From contig OZ014411.1 of NCBI GenBank assembly GCA_963965975.1, forward strand, positions 17,574,446 through 17,638,445: a stretch of DNA of 64,000 nt, given 5' to 3'. Positions within the stretch are counted from its first letter, which is position 1. The number at the start of each line of letters is the position of its first letter. Positions 35,826-48,008 of this stretch are shown here, piece by piece. The position numbers were made by a program, and so were the translations under genes. The notes below the pieces were generated by a model. That model searched no databases and was not told where the DNA came from. It saw only the letters and a list, made by a program, of their open reading frames with translations. This DNA is from Xestospongia bergquistia. Taxonomy: Eukaryota > Porifera > Demospongiae > Haplosclerida > Petrosiidae.

Positions 35826-37430
35826 ATGTACATAATACTGTGCTCAGTTGGGATTACTGAGAGCTGTGATGGATGCAAATCTTTCCTCAAGATTAACAAA
35901 TCTAGGAAACACTTGCTTTGCAAATGGAACTCTTCAGACAATCATGTTCCTCTCTTACATGAATATAAAAATAAACATGAAGAATGCAGTAAGAATTGTT
36001 ATTGTCAATATCATAATGATATAAATGTACTCTTAGCTACATTATGCTGCGTATGCTTGATAAAAAGATAGAAGAATCCCTGCATACAGCAGGGGCTAAC
36101 ATGATACAGTCAACAGGAATCTACTATCACCTGAATAGTAATTGATAAAACTAATATGAAGTAAATCACACTAGTCTCCAAGTGATCAGGAAGATGCTCA
36201 TGAATTTCTTACTCAAGTTTTTCTTCAAATTGAAGAGAGATATTTATAGTTAATATTAGTGCTTTTGATATATAATTATATACTGATATATCAATACAAA
36301 TGCAGTGAGGGCTATCCAGTTTCATTGTGCCTACGCAACAAAGAGAGAATCAAATACCACTGACACATTACTTTGAACACCTTAAGAAAAAGACCTGAGC
36401 AAGATCTCCAAAGTGGTTTATTTCTGATGACTTTGATGGATTCTATAATGCATGGATATCAGTATTCAATAGACATCCACAAAAAATCCTATATTTATGG
36501 CATGTGGATCATGTCTGGAGAGGTGCTTTGAAATTTTATCAGTGACAAAGACAGAAGTGTCAAATCTACCACACTCTCCACACACTTTTCAACAAACAGG
36601 ATGACAACAACTTTGAACTACTTTTCAACAATTTTAGGACATGTATTGACAATAATGAGAGTACACAACATTTAACTAAGTACTTCAAGCAAGAGTACAG
36701 TTAAATGAAACCATCAGTGGGCATTACATTACCCAAAAATATATAGATGAAAATGGCCAAAGACAAATCTTTTAAAAGACTAATAAAATTAGAGAAACGG
36801 AAGACATCTTATTGAATGGTATCACTAGCAGAAGACATGCAAATAACATAAAGCTTTCAATACAAGCTATAACAGAAACTTAGTATCATGAATGGACAGT
36901 TAACTCTACATCAAAACCTGAAAACCACTACACTATAAAAAACAACAAACAATGTTGTCAAAGTTGCTATCTACAATGCAAAGATGCAAAGTTTGTATAA
37001 TTGAGTATACATGTATACGTACATATCTCAATGTAACAATGTGTAAACATATTCATCTTTTATTAAGTATATTAGCTCTCACCTGAATAATATTCAAGTA
37101 GAATCATCAAAAAATGTCCTTATAAAGTCACTCAATGTTTGGAATGAAGAAATATTCCGTAAAGTAAAAATCTTAGGGGAATACACTACGACAGTTACCA
37201 TGAAAGAAGACACACAGAGAGATATGGATCATCTATATGTCTTATTAGATCAATGTACAGATGAAGATATCCTACGACAAATAAGAAAGAATATACAACC
37301 AGTATTAAATCTTGTTGAAATCAATATAATAGAAGCATTATCTAAATTTAATAGGATATCAAATGAACCATCAAAAATCATTATCTCCACAAAAACCATT
37401 CTTCTCAACTTGAGTACATTGTAAAACTCC
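35826..37430 (+). pseudogene. MULE-type transposase remnant
   Basis: In shifting frames the plus strand reads a Cys-rich N-terminal piece at 35826-36071 (ITESCDGCKSF). The MULE transposase core lies at about 36400-36540 (SDDFDGFYNAW, then LYLWHVDHVWRGALKF), and a downstream FKRLIKLEKRKTS segment lies near 36770. A SWIM-like Cys/His zinc segment follows at about 36940-37060, and a terminal helix-rich piece at 37200-37424. This matches the order in Mutator-like invertebrate transposases. Many stops and frameshifts are present, so it is dead. Terminal repeats were not found. Confidence 0.65.
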
Positions 37431-38635
37431 ATCAACAAAAATCACTAAACCTATCAACAAACAAAAACATAAGCTAAAACAGTCCCTTCTATCAAAACTC
37501 CAATCACTCAATTTACTTAAGTCAGTTGTAAGTAAGCAATAACTTACAGTGTTTACTTTCAATAAACATTGTATACACACACATTTTAGATGTAATGGTG
37601 AGATTAAAACTATAAACAATGAAACACTGTTGCATATGTAATATGAACAAAAATTTGATGATAATAGTTGATACTACAGTGATGACATGAACTATGAATT
37701 TGTTACTAAATTATATATAATTCTTGTGCCATAGAGATTCTAGTCATGACTCTCGATCAAAGAAGTATCAAAACCTTGTTGCAATAAGGACAACCAATTA
37801 CAACAAATAGTCTTTTAACATCATTACAAGATGAAGTCAATGACAACACCATTAATGATGTGAAGTATTATTGCACTGATCATGTCTGGTATGAATTACT
37901 ACAGAAAAGGTATATCAAATTATACAATGAAAAGAATCATTTTACTTGTTTTTTGATATAGTAAATGAAAAGAAATCTGAACTGGTCTGTAAATTATTCA
38001 ACAATGTTTCTACAACAATGAATAAGATAAAATGTGACATATGTTGAGTGATATCACTGGTATGTTTATCAAGCCAAATAATGTATAAATTAAACATGTT
38101 TTGTTTTTCAATAATCTTTAATGCAACATACAATTACAATAATTTCACTTATATTCAATAGGACATGCAAACATCCTTCCACTAATGAATGGTATTGTAA
38201 TACATGATTAACATCTAAGAAGACAAGACAAAATACATCATAAGTCTAACACAATCCATACTCAATACAACAATAGCTTCATTAACAGACTATCTTACCT
38301 TGAATATTATTTCATTAATCCATTATTACAAGATAGACAGTAGATGAACGTTCATATGATGACTGTAGTGTTCACGTGATGACCAAAATAATGAAATCAA
38401 CCTTATTAATATTAAGTGTTTCGTTCCTATGACTAATATTGACTAGCCGCTTTCCGTGTACGCTTTGGGCAAGGCCGGATGTTCGCCTTGTTGTCGGTCA
38501 CTGCCGAGATGAGTCAATTTGTGAAACAATAAGCAAGCCCACTGAGGGGTGGGCAACCATGGACATTTCCCCGGGGCCATCATTTGTTTTTCAACTTATT
38601 TATATTAGTGAATGGCAGTAACAATCAATAATGTC
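37431..38635. other. Non-coding with a GC-richer island at 38430-38600
   Basis: The first kilobase is AT-rich with no recognised gene. 38430-38600 is unusually GC-rich for this window and contains cactgaggggtgggcaacc, like the tip of a hAT-type element. A similar GC-rich patch with gccccgggcc lies at about 39235-39300. I could not pair the two as terminal repeats. Confidence 0.35.
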
Positions 38636-38644
38636 TGTTTTTCA

Positions 38645-38745
38645 CTCCAAAAATACATATATACATACATACATACATATACACATATATATGTGTGTAT
38701 GTGTGTGTAATATATATATATATATATACATATATACTTTAACGA
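38645..38745. repeat. ATAC/GT/TA microsatellite
   Basis: Simple (ATAC)n, (GT)n and (TA)n runs. Confidence 0.9.
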
Positions 38746-39362
38746 AGTTGTTACATTAGGTGTGCTTTTCTGGTCTTTGATGAGCAAAGGTGTCAAATAT
38801 AACGTTATCAAAGTTAAATGTTTCAGAAAGTTCACTCTCAATAGCTGAGATATCTATCTGTCAGTTGATCCAGTGTCATGGTTGAACATAGGTAACTTTT
38901 AATTAATTTTAGAAAATAAGTCATGACATAGGTTAGGAAAAAGAGGCTATAGCCTATAGCTTACATTTAAATTATGAAGAGGAGATCTGAGAAGTGGCAA
39001 AGACTCTTGCCCAAAATTTGACATATGAATTAATTTATGATTTTTGGCTTTTGAACAAGATCCTCTGAAACATCATTGCTGTAAGTTTGTATAAGACTTT
39101 TTTTTTGCTTGCAATACCTCATCTGTCAAGGCTATGGAGTGCCAAAGAAATGAGAAACAATCATTGATTTGACTTCCTGATTATTGATAACTTCATTGAA
39201 ATCCTCGCTATTAAATATTAAATAGATAAAGTTTGCGCGACAGGATCGCGTCAAGGGCCACAAATTTCATCGCCCCGGGCCTCCTGTAACCACTCAAGCT
39301 GCCTTGTCTATACTTGAGGGTTTTTGCTTTAACTTTTTTATACTGGGCCGTTATAGAAAGTC

Positions 39363-39411
39363 ATGGCTACTAATAAAGCAACTACTGTAAAAACAGAAAA
39401 GATTTTTGAAG
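39363..39411 (+). pseudogene. Orphan first exon of a DUF1917-like paralogue
   Basis: ATG opens MATNKATTVKTEKIFE plus one base before GTAATA, the same phase-1 first-exon layout as the intact gene at 43917. The intron behind it (about 39450-39850) matches 50600-50900, which precedes the dead copy at 51.7 kb. The only later coding trace is the C-terminal fragment at about 42100-42250; the middle of the gene is gone. Confidence 0.5.
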
Positions 39412-39544
39412 GTAATAAACATTGATAAAGTAGAATAAGCAATTGTGGGTTGGTTATGATTATTTTAATATAGAATTGACATTAATCCTCAGTGAACAGT
39501 GTCTCATTGATATTTTTATAACATTAAAGCACATGTAATGTGCT

Positions 39545-39561
39545 GTATGTGTGTGCGTGTG

Positions 39562-39632
<71 letters not shown>
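39545..39632. repeat. (GT)n microsatellite
   Basis: A long uninterrupted GT run inside the intron-like DNA. Confidence 0.97.
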
Positions 39633-39635
<3 letters not shown>

Positions 39636-40566
39636 ACATGTAAGTGATGTTGTTGGATATAATGAGTTTGTTTATGAAGCTGGCAGAGAATCCCATAATT
39701 TAATGTAAAATATAGTTAGGTTCAGTGTTTATGGTCTAAAGTTAATATTAATTTCATATGAAAGTACATTGTTCTCAGCCTGCTAACTAGACACAGCCAT
39801 TTATTTTAATGTCATGGTTTACCTAATGTATAGATAGTCTGCATTTCTGAAGTTTTGCTAAGATAGGAATGGTCTGGGTAGAAGAACATATAGGCACTGT
39901 ACAACCTGAAAAATTCTTGTTGGCCACAGAAATTTCGCATCAATTAAATCAGCTTCTCCTTTTTTCTTCTTGCTTATTCCACAGTTGACAATGGCTAACA
40001 AAGTGATTGACTCTGCTCAAACTCTCCTCTTAAACAATATATGACACAGCATTAGTTAGAAAAAAATGGTCTATGCTTCTATTCAAAAGATTGTCACTAC
40101 AGAGATCCAATACATATGATAACAGTCATTTTGCATTTTTCACTCATTTAACACATGCTCAGATCTAAATATGCTCTACTCATATATACATTCTTGATGT
40201 ACAAGTCCTACATACACTTGTCCACAGACTCTTTCTCTTATACTGAATGGTTAACAACACCAAACTAATAGACCCCTTGTAGCCGCTACCATTTTTGAAG
40301 TAATATCAATGAGTTATTAGAAATAATCCTATGCTCTGTGTGACGTGCCATTTGTCAAAATTAAATATTGTAGTGATAGGAGTGGCTCGATACTGGCTGT
40401 GTATCATATACTGAAGTGTCTAAGGTTTTGATTTTGGGATAAAATTTAATATCAGCATAAACCTGTTACTAATCTAAAACTATTCCCATTATTGCAATAT
40501 TAATTTTGACAGAAATGGCATGCCATAGCTCTGTCATGTTAGAGGAGAATTTGAGGGTATGGAGAA

Positions 40567-41025
40567 TATGAGCTCTTTTGCATATATAGTCAGTATGAAT
40601 GTAGCTATATTGAGTATAATATTTTGAAAACAAAGATTACAAATACACAGAGTGTATGATCACAAATACATAGAGTGTAGGTGAAGCATTATAGAAACTG
40701 GTATGGCTATAAGCAGTATATATATAATATATATATAGACTGTTTATATTAAAACATCTTAAAAAAACAGTTTTGTATACATAAAGTTGCCTAATATGCA
40801 CACTGTATGTATACAAACTTTTTTAGATTTTTTAATAGTGGTCCTTTACACACATAGACTACTTGTAGCCATACCAGTTTCTATAATGCTTCATATGTAC
40901 TCTGTGTTATAGACACCCATTATGGAAACCAACTATTTGGGTATTTGCAATCTTTGTTTTCAAAACATTATACTCAACATAGCTACATTAATACTGACTA
41001 TATATGCATATAGAAACTTGTATGG
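40567..41025. mobile_element. ~450-bp inverted-repeat element
   Basis: The left arm from about 40575 (catatatagtcagtatgaat) is matched by the reverse complement of the right arm ending near 41012. Similarity runs about 170 bp, through the shared blocks ttttgaaaacaaagatt and gcattatagaaactggtatg. The centre is AT-rich with no ORF: a foldback/MITE-like element. Confidence 0.75.
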
Positions 41026-41039
41026 CTGTAAGCAATCCA

Positions 41040-41095
41040 TATACATATATATATATATATTATAATATATTATATATATATATATATATGTATAC

Positions 41096-41138
<43 letters not shown>

Positions 41139-41160
41139 TACATACACATATACATATAGA
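41040..41160. repeat. (TA)n microsatellite
   Basis: An almost pure TA run interspersed with tatacg and catata. Confidence 0.95.
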
Positions 41161-41211
41161 TATACATATTGAAATGCTTATGCATATGCATATGGATATT
41201 CGGCCAAGTAC

Positions 41212-41958
41212 ATTAGTACTTGTACGTAAGTATTATAAGTACAGCTATGAAAGTACTTATACTTATACTTCCTTCATTTCTACACAATACTCGAGTACTG
41301 TTGTATGTACTTGCAAGTACTTAAATACTTGTAGTACTTTGAAATACATTTAAGTTCTTTTAATCTTATCATCAAGTTCATGTTGAGGGTAGTTTGAAAT
41401 CACATTCGAGAAGAACAAAACTTTATTTAGCTTCATGCCTGAGCCTGAGGCTGAAACTATATTTTTCCAGAGTCATTCAAACACAGAAGACTACTTAGCA
41501 GCTCCTTGTGTCTTCATGGACCCAAATCCATCTAAGTATTAAAACAAGAATCATAGAAAGCATCCATCTGTTGCAAAGTTTTCAAAAGAATTTTTTGGAG
41601 TGCTTACTGCTGAGATACTAATCAAAGATCCATATGTCAAATAGTATTATAATTATACTACATTATTGCATCTTACAAACATGAATTGTTTAAATGCATC
41701 ATCATTCTGTCTACATCTTTAATAAAGTTTTTCCCGCATTGCTGAACAACCTCTCTATACTAGTTAAGATAAAGAAGTACTACCAAATGCTTCCTAATTC
41801 ATTATACTTATCAGTTGAAAATTTGTACTTGTACTTAATTACTTTCAAAACTACTTGTACTTTTACTTAAGTATATATTCATTATTGCAGCTTGTACTTG
41901 TACTTAAAATTTTTCAAAAGTATTTGTACTTTACTTAAGTCCTTACTAATGTACTTGG
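41212..41958. mobile_element. hAT-derived element with transposase remnant
   Basis: The ends are ggccaagtacattagta at 41212 and its exact inverse complement ending at about 41958. Both are followed by many tacttgtacttaag-type subterminal repeats, as in hAT elements. On the minus strand about 41755-41690 reads ERLFSNAGKTLL and then a broken C-terminal tail ending near CNI-like residues; this is the dimerisation-domain signature of hAT transposases. The element is therefore an internally deleted, non-autonomous hAT copy of about 745 bp. Confidence 0.75.
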
Positions 41959-42089
41959 CCCCAGGCCTGAGTCATATACATATATATAACATATGTATAG
42001 GCATATGCTATGTATATATATATATATGCATATACAATTTAAAATAGCATGATTAAAAAACAATTAATTGTGTGTGGCTAAGAAATCAT

Positions 42090-42260
42090 AAGATTCGGTT
42101 GGTTATAAATAAATTGAGTTGGCTGAAACAAATATTGTATTTAAACAAAAAAGAAGTGATTCTGATAGGAGGAGATCTCATCATTATGAGACTCTATATT
42201 GGAACAATGGTGAATCAGCTTATTTGATTGTAAAATGACCTGGAATCACAAAATATTGAA
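42090..42260 (+). pseudogene. C-terminal fragment of a DUF1917-like paralogue
   Basis: It aligns with 52546-52695: VFKQKRS-like residues, then LYWNNGESAYLIV and PGIT. It has frame damage (cttatttgattgtaaaatga ends in a stop). It probably belongs with the orphan exon at 39363. Confidence 0.6.
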
Positions 42261-42269
42261 GTATTGAAC

Positions 42270-43900
42270 AACAAAGCAGAAATGCTTTATCAGCTTATTT
42301 GGGACTTTATGAAGAGTTAGGCAAGACATGTATTACAACTATAACAACAGTGACAGAATTATTTGTTGTTTCTAATGAAATTGATTTTTATTGAAGCACT
42401 AAATTATTCATAAACTTCTGTATTTTAATTAATAATGAGAGTGAAACTAATAGTGTAAACATATGCAAAATATAGATTTATACTGTCACAATAAAATTGG
42501 AACAGGAAAAAACTGAACCTTGAATGCAATTGTGGCCAAAAAATTGGACCAAAGTTCAAGCTTACATTATGGCAGCAAAAATGGACCAATTTTACCCAAA
42601 ATAGACCCAGTCCAGTTTTAGCAATCCAAAAGCAGACTGGCCCCTACAAAACTGTCTGAATTGTTTTGTAATTGTGAACTCATCATGACAAGTGATGACA
42701 TATATTTAGCTTTTGCCTCCTTCCTTAAAAGACTGCAAGTTTCAATCTATCAACAAATTAAATAATTAAATTACTAACAACTCAGTAACTATATAGACAA
42801 CAGACTATATAGTGCTAGATATTTGAGAGTGTTAATTTGTAGTTAAAGATTGTATGGAAAATCACCTTACTCCTTGAATGAGTGAAAGAGAAAGAGAGAC
42901 AGGAATATAGCAAATAAGAGTAAGCATAATGTAAATAATTAGTAGGACATGTAACTTGTTAAATCTTGGTAATGTTATTATTGATGTAATACATTGTATA
43001 GTTGATATGAAACAAGTTATTAATACAAAAGGTTCTAATAGATGAGTATCACTTCAATAGTCATGTAGTCATGTGGTAGGGGTTCTAATGTGAATTACAG
43101 AATTTCAAGGTTGGAGATTGGTTTTAATATTCATGAATCATAATAACCCAGATTTGTGCCTAATTAACTATTAATTGTATACAAGTAGAAGTAGTTGTAC
43201 CAAAAGAGGGAAATTTTTGAGGCCAATAATTTTGAAGTTTACTTCTAACAAAGCCAATTTGTAAAATAACTTTTGAATATTAATAATCTAGGCAAGCCTT
43301 GCTATTTTATTCTATTGTTGTATTATCATAGATAATAGATTATTTCTAACCTATTATTTATGATTGAAAATATTCAATCGTGTTTAGTTTTTTATGATGT
43401 TTGTGATGCTTGAATTACTGAGGAAATTACATGCACTAAACAATATACTGTTCATTTCTGGCTCGGCATAGGTGAGAGTAAGAGATACTTAAGACTTACC
43501 TCTACTAATTTAGAACATTCAGATTTGATTGCATTAAAGTGTAGAGATAAATATAATCAGCTCAGGTTTGCCAGATCTTGAGTTCAATAGTTTAGAAATA
43601 ACAATGTGTTATTAAATACCAAGTTATTGTTTAGTAAATGCACAATGTAGAGTTAAACCTATTCACATTAGACGTTAGTAAAATCATAGAAATTATATGA
43701 CATGATGCAAAACATGACAGAATACTAATGTTGTATAGTATCTATGGTAAAACTTAACTCTTAGTCTAAATGCTTAATATCTAGAAGTAAATGTGCGTGT
43801 TTACGGTGCAAACAGGCTCCATATATACACTAATAACTAGCATCAATAATGTATTCTAATTTAGTGTTGATGGGTGTTGAATAGCACTGAGCATTTCCCA
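42270..43900. other. Non-coding 5' flank of the DUF1917-like gene
   Basis: No gene was recognised. A short repetitive patch with accaaa..ttggacc lies at 42480-42650. Confidence 0.5.
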
Positions 43901-43907
43901 AAAGGGC

Positions 43908-45042
43908 ATGTTTACAATGGCTGCAAAAGCAAATTCAACCCAAACGACAGAGATTTACAGGGGTATGTTTAAAACTATTAAACGTTGTTAATTACTGTAG
44001 TTATTATCTTATGATCAACATGCAGACATGCAACTACACGACTATATTTTATTTACCTACCTACCTACCTACCATCTATCTATCTATCTACGTATATATG
44101 ATCTACTATGCTGTTTATATAGAGTATTCTAAAAGATATGACGAAAGTGTGGAAAGTCTGCAAAAGCCTACAGAAATCTACAATCACTTTTGGGTTCGCA
44201 CATCCACACCACGCCAAGCTGCAAGGTCTCGTATTTATGGCAAATGGCTCATATTTAGACATTTTGATAACATAGATGAACTATGGGGGAAAATTCGAAC
44301 TGCTGTTTTCACTAAAAATTTATGTGGGTGTGTGTTTGCAAAATGCTCAACAATGAAATATAATCCATCTCAAAAAGGTCCTGGGCCTTGCACTACATGT
44401 GTGATTCAAGTTTATACAGAAGAGCACAATATGGAGGATGTTGGCTTTAAGCTTGTTGAGATAGCAGAACAGGACATTAAATACAAACCTGAAAAACACA
44501 CTCTGGCCAAAATGTATGTACACACAGGTGCTGGTAAAACTACAATCAAAACGATATTCTGGAACAATGGAAAACCATCTTTGGATAACCAAGGTCAGTT
44601 TTGTTTTGGAGCTCCTGGATGTCATGATTCATGGCATCTTAATGTGGTCAAAGCTTCAAAGAAATTTGCTACTGAAGAAATTATTGGAAGGTGGATTATC
44701 CAGTTTAATAATGAAGACCTAACTCACTTTTGGCATGTCTTAAAGGAAAAGGTTGAATCTGACACTGAATACTATGGAGTTATTAAAATGGTATGTCCTT
44801 CAAAAGTGGATCATTATTCAGCAGAAGAGAAAGCTGCTTTTGAATTTTATGTCAGTGAAGATTGGAAAGATGTTGTGGGTCAAAAATTGATCAAGCTTGT
44901 TTCAACAGACATATCATTTGAACGAAAGTTAAAATATAGTACCGCAGTTAAGAGCAAATTCCATCCTTCTAAGATACTTTACTGGAATAATGGTGAACCA
45001 GGTTATGTCAAAATCCTTAAACAACCAAGAATTCCCAAGTAG
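43908..45042 (+). CDS. DUF1917/Bles03-like protein, two exons, internally duplicated
   Basis: Exon 1 is 43908-43962 (ATG at 43908 or 43917) and ends at GTATGT in phase 1. Exon 2 runs from the AG at 44121-44122 to TAG at 45042. The product is about 321-324 residues, starting MAAKANSTQTTEIYRGEYSK. Two similar halves are visible. Half one runs from GKWLIFRHFDNIDELW through MKYNP, YTEEHN and IFWNNGKPS. Half two runs from GRWIIQFNNEDLTHFW through VCPSK and LYWNNGEPGY. The GKW..F / W..I..AV / YT.. / W-rich pattern resembles the DUF1917 (UPF0696, C11orf68/Bles03) family, an eIF4E-like fold; molecular function unknown. No signal peptide or membrane segment, so probably cytosolic. The 160-nt intron holds a (CTAC)/(CTAT) microsatellite at 44051-44091. 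Three damaged relatives lie nearby, so this is the living member of a local family. Confidence 0.75.
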
Positions 45043-45360
45043 TGGTGCACATCGAAATGTAATAAATTGAAAGAATGTATTATATTATGTATGCCCACTT
45101 CAAGTGCTGTATTTGTAGTTTTATGAAGTTTATCACTACAATTGTAATTACTAATATACTATTAATTAATAATGTACTATAGGATTGACTGTTTACATAA
45201 ACTATCAATCTCATAGACTGTACATTAATAATGAAAATTTTGTTACATCAAAAATAATTATGTAACGAGTGTAAACCATTGTGCTATAAAATACTTTAAC
45301 GATTGTATTACAACAAACCTTGTCTGTTGAAAAAATTGTGTTATACAATACTATATTAAT
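45043..45360. other. 3' flank of the DUF1917-like gene, non-coding
   Basis: About 45040-45130 is duplicated behind the dead copy at 53850, showing that the duplication included the 3' flank. No further gene. Confidence 0.6.
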
Positions 45361-45361
45361 G

Positions 45362-45524
45362 TGTGAAATGTTATGTAATCTCTAGAACTCTCTAGAATGT
45401 TCTTTGTATTTAAGTAGACATGTCATCTCGTTGAAAGAGATAAGTTGATTTATATAAGTATTATTATTGAGTTTTTGTTATACCAAGAGATAGTCTACAA
45501 AAGTTAGCTCTCAAGCAGGTTACA
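45362..45524 (+). mobile_element. Candidate LTR of a Ty3/Gypsy-type element
   Basis: A ~163-bp block begins tgaaatgttatg and ends ggttaca. It is followed at about 45528 by ggtgcaatgggtagg, which looks like a tRNA primer-binding site, and then by gag-like coding sequence. No second LTR was found downstream. Confidence 0.45.
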
Positions 45525-45559
45525 ATTGGTGCAATGGGTAGGATCGTTTCTAGAGCAAA

Positions 45560-47200
45560 AAAAGTCAAAGAACAAACACAAGATGAGTAAGCCACCTGTT
45601 CTTCCTTAAACTATACTGGAGAAAAAAGCTGGGACGAATGGATAGACCATTTTTACAGCGTCGCAACAGTGTGTGAGTGGGATTACAAGGCCAAACTCAA
45701 GTGGTTGTGGGTACGATTGGCAGGTAGAGCTGGGACAGTGTTCAGGAGACTGCCTTAAGTTACTCGTAATAACTTCCAGGAGGCAATTGAGGCATTGCGG
45801 AAACGATTCAAGCCAGAGAGTAAGAAGGAACTTTACATGGTGGAGCTGCAGACCCTAATGAAGAAGAGAAATGAGGGTTGGAGTTTATTTGGGGATGATC
45901 TCAAACAGTTGGCAGACAAAGCCTATCCCAAGCTAGCAGAAGAAGGTAGAGAACGTTTTTCAATTGAACCAGTACCTGGCTCAATTCAACAATCCTCAAG
46001 TTGCATTTAGTATCAAACAAGCTAAATCAAGAACTGTGGATGAGGCAGTCCATCTAACATTAGAGATAGAGTCCTATCTACTATCCTCAAGACCAAGTAA
46101 GGTTGCGCAAATCTCCACCACTATGGATCAAGAATCGGAAGTTATCGGGATTACTTCCACAAGAAAAGACGATCCAGTACAACTCTTATTGGAGCGAATG
46201 GATCAAATTGAAACAGAACTAAGGGCTGTCCAATGACCTCACAGTGATCTGGAGTAACACAGAAGTTCTCAAAGCACCAGCAGTAATAGCTGTGGAGGAA
46301 GAAGACCAAGATCAAAACCCCTCAACTCTTGGAACTGTAGAACTGAAGGTCATGTCCCTCTGAGCTGTCCCTCTCTCAAGAAGAAATCATGGCAGACAGG
46401 AAACGAGAAACCCTCGGTGCTGTGAGCCGGGCAGGCGAGGGTGAACAAAAGGCTCATGTAAGTCAAACTAACATCCCTACCTTTTCTGTAGATACAGTGT
46501 CAGATTATGTTGATGAAGGGTGTGTTGACGGATATCCAGTTAACATTTTAAGCGGCAACTATTGTCTCCAGCGACGTATGGGAAAAAATAAGGTCTCCTG
46601 GAGCAGAACTGATAAGTGCCACAGGAAAGAAGTTAGTGGGTGTACAAGGCACCCCGCTTTAACTAAATGGTACCACACATATCGACATTGAACTGTGCAG
46701 TGAAAAGTTCTCATCTGATGTTTTTGTGGCTGATTCTCTTGCTACTGATGTCATCTTAGGACGAGACTTCTGAAACCACACAAGTGTACAATTGAAATGA
46801 CCCCAACAAAAGATCTTTTACACTTTAAACAACATGGAAAGGTTGTTCTAATTAAAAGCAAGCAGTCAAACTCCACACAAGACATACCTATTGACGTCAT
46901 TCTAAATAGTGATCTGGATATACCTCCCTATAGTGAGATGGAGATCATGGGAACAATTCCAAGATGGTTTGTCCACAAGATCTGGATCATAGAAGGAGAA
47001 AAGAAAGTACTGAACACAGCTATGGTTGCCAGAGCTATTGTCCAGCCTCAAAATGCACAAGTTCCTATATGACTACTAAACCCACGAGATGAAGTTGTAA
47101 ATATTTCTAAAGGCACAACAATAGCGAAGATGGAACTCCTGCCAGTTGATTCAGTTACAACAGTTAACAAGAAGGTAAGGGAAATTTCCAGAGTCACTGA
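45560..47200 (+). pseudogene. Decayed Ty3/Gypsy gag-protease fragment
   Basis: Broken plus-strand frames give a gag-like capsid region at about 45620-46236 (WDEWIDHFYSVA, then IEALRKRF, then FSIKQAKSRTVDEAV). A zinc-knuckle trace lies near 46335 (NCRTEGHVPLSCP). A protease-like tail lies near 46690-46775, ending in VILGRDF, the usual end of a retropepsin flap region. Stops and frame changes occur throughout, and there is no reverse transcriptase or integrase. It is a truncated, inactive retrotransposon between two DUF1917-like copies. Confidence 0.65.
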
Positions 47201-47231
47201 TGCTAAATGTAATAAAATTGTCAATCAGGTG

Positions 47232-47343
47232 ATAGACTAAACTTACAACAACAAGATCAACTTTTTGTACTACTTCTGGAATACCATTTGGCATTTTACG
47301 TGCTATGGACATGGGACTAGCACCAATCAATTCAGCTTGCAAA
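47232..47343 (-). other. Exon-like open segment, unrecognised
   Basis: On the minus strand an AG (aaaaatttgcag) is followed by an open stretch containing LIGASPMSIARKMPNGIPEV. It ends at a GTAAGTTT donor after GATCTTGTTGTT. The G.SP..IA...G.PEVV pattern loosely resembles a worn ankyrin repeat. No partner exon was identified. Confidence 0.3.
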
Positions 47344-47639
47344 TCTGCATTTTATGTAAAAATTTGCATCTCTACCACTACGAGAAAGTAGCAAACTAGA
47401 AAACTCCATACATTTCATTGGCATACCTTTCATGTCGTTCAAATTGCAGACCTTCGATGATTTAATAAATAACAATTTTCACCTTGAGAAGTCAGTCATC
47501 TCTCACATGAAAATTCTAATTTACAGTTCTAATTATATGAACAGATGTTCTATTATATAACAATCATTATTATTAAAATAATAACCAGGTATTGTCTTTT
47601 GCGATTTAAGACAGTTGTAAAGCCACGAAGGTTCTGTAA

Positions 47640-47836
47640 AAAAGTTTTAACAAAGAAGGAAGACTGATAATGCCTGATAAGTAGTAGATTTTCCATCTGA
47701 TGGCTTCACGATCAAAATCATCAACTAACAGGCCTTGTTTCACAGATTTTGAGTCCATTTACATCTGTTGAGTTCTTTGAATAGCACTCGCAATAACCTC
47801 CTTTGTATGTGACCTTAGTCTCTTTCTCTTAGGCAT
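47640..47836 (-). pseudogene. N-terminal fragment of a transposon-type protein
   Basis: ATG at 47836 opens MPKRKRLRSHTKEVIASAIQ, then an in-frame TAG, then VDDFDREAIRWKIYYL. A basic start followed by DDFD..AIR..IY is, from memory, common at the start of invertebrate proteins linked to DDE endonuclease transposons. It is broken by the stop and no downstream catalytic part was found. Confidence 0.45.
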
Positions 47837-48008
47837 CTTCACGAGAGAAAACGTGGTGTGTTCGCATGATATGCATGTGAACAAATAATGAATAAACTTA
47901 AAATGTACTTCAGTGCTAATTGTATCTAATAGGAGAGGAAATACCTTACCTTACATTCCATGCATAAAACACCTTTTTTAATGAGGGCTCTTCTCAACTC
48001 GGACAGAG

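Noticed and set aside
38533-39300. Complete hAT element between the two GC-rich patches
   Set aside because: The left patch looks like a hAT tip, but I could not match an inverse complement at the right patch.
44080-44625. Minus-strand ORFs of 60-92 residues
   Set aside because: They lie antisense to the DUF1917-like exon, which has clear internal repeats and paralogues in the plus frame.
45362-47200. Complete LTR retrotransposon
   Set aside because: No reverse transcriptase, RNase H, integrase or second LTR could be found.
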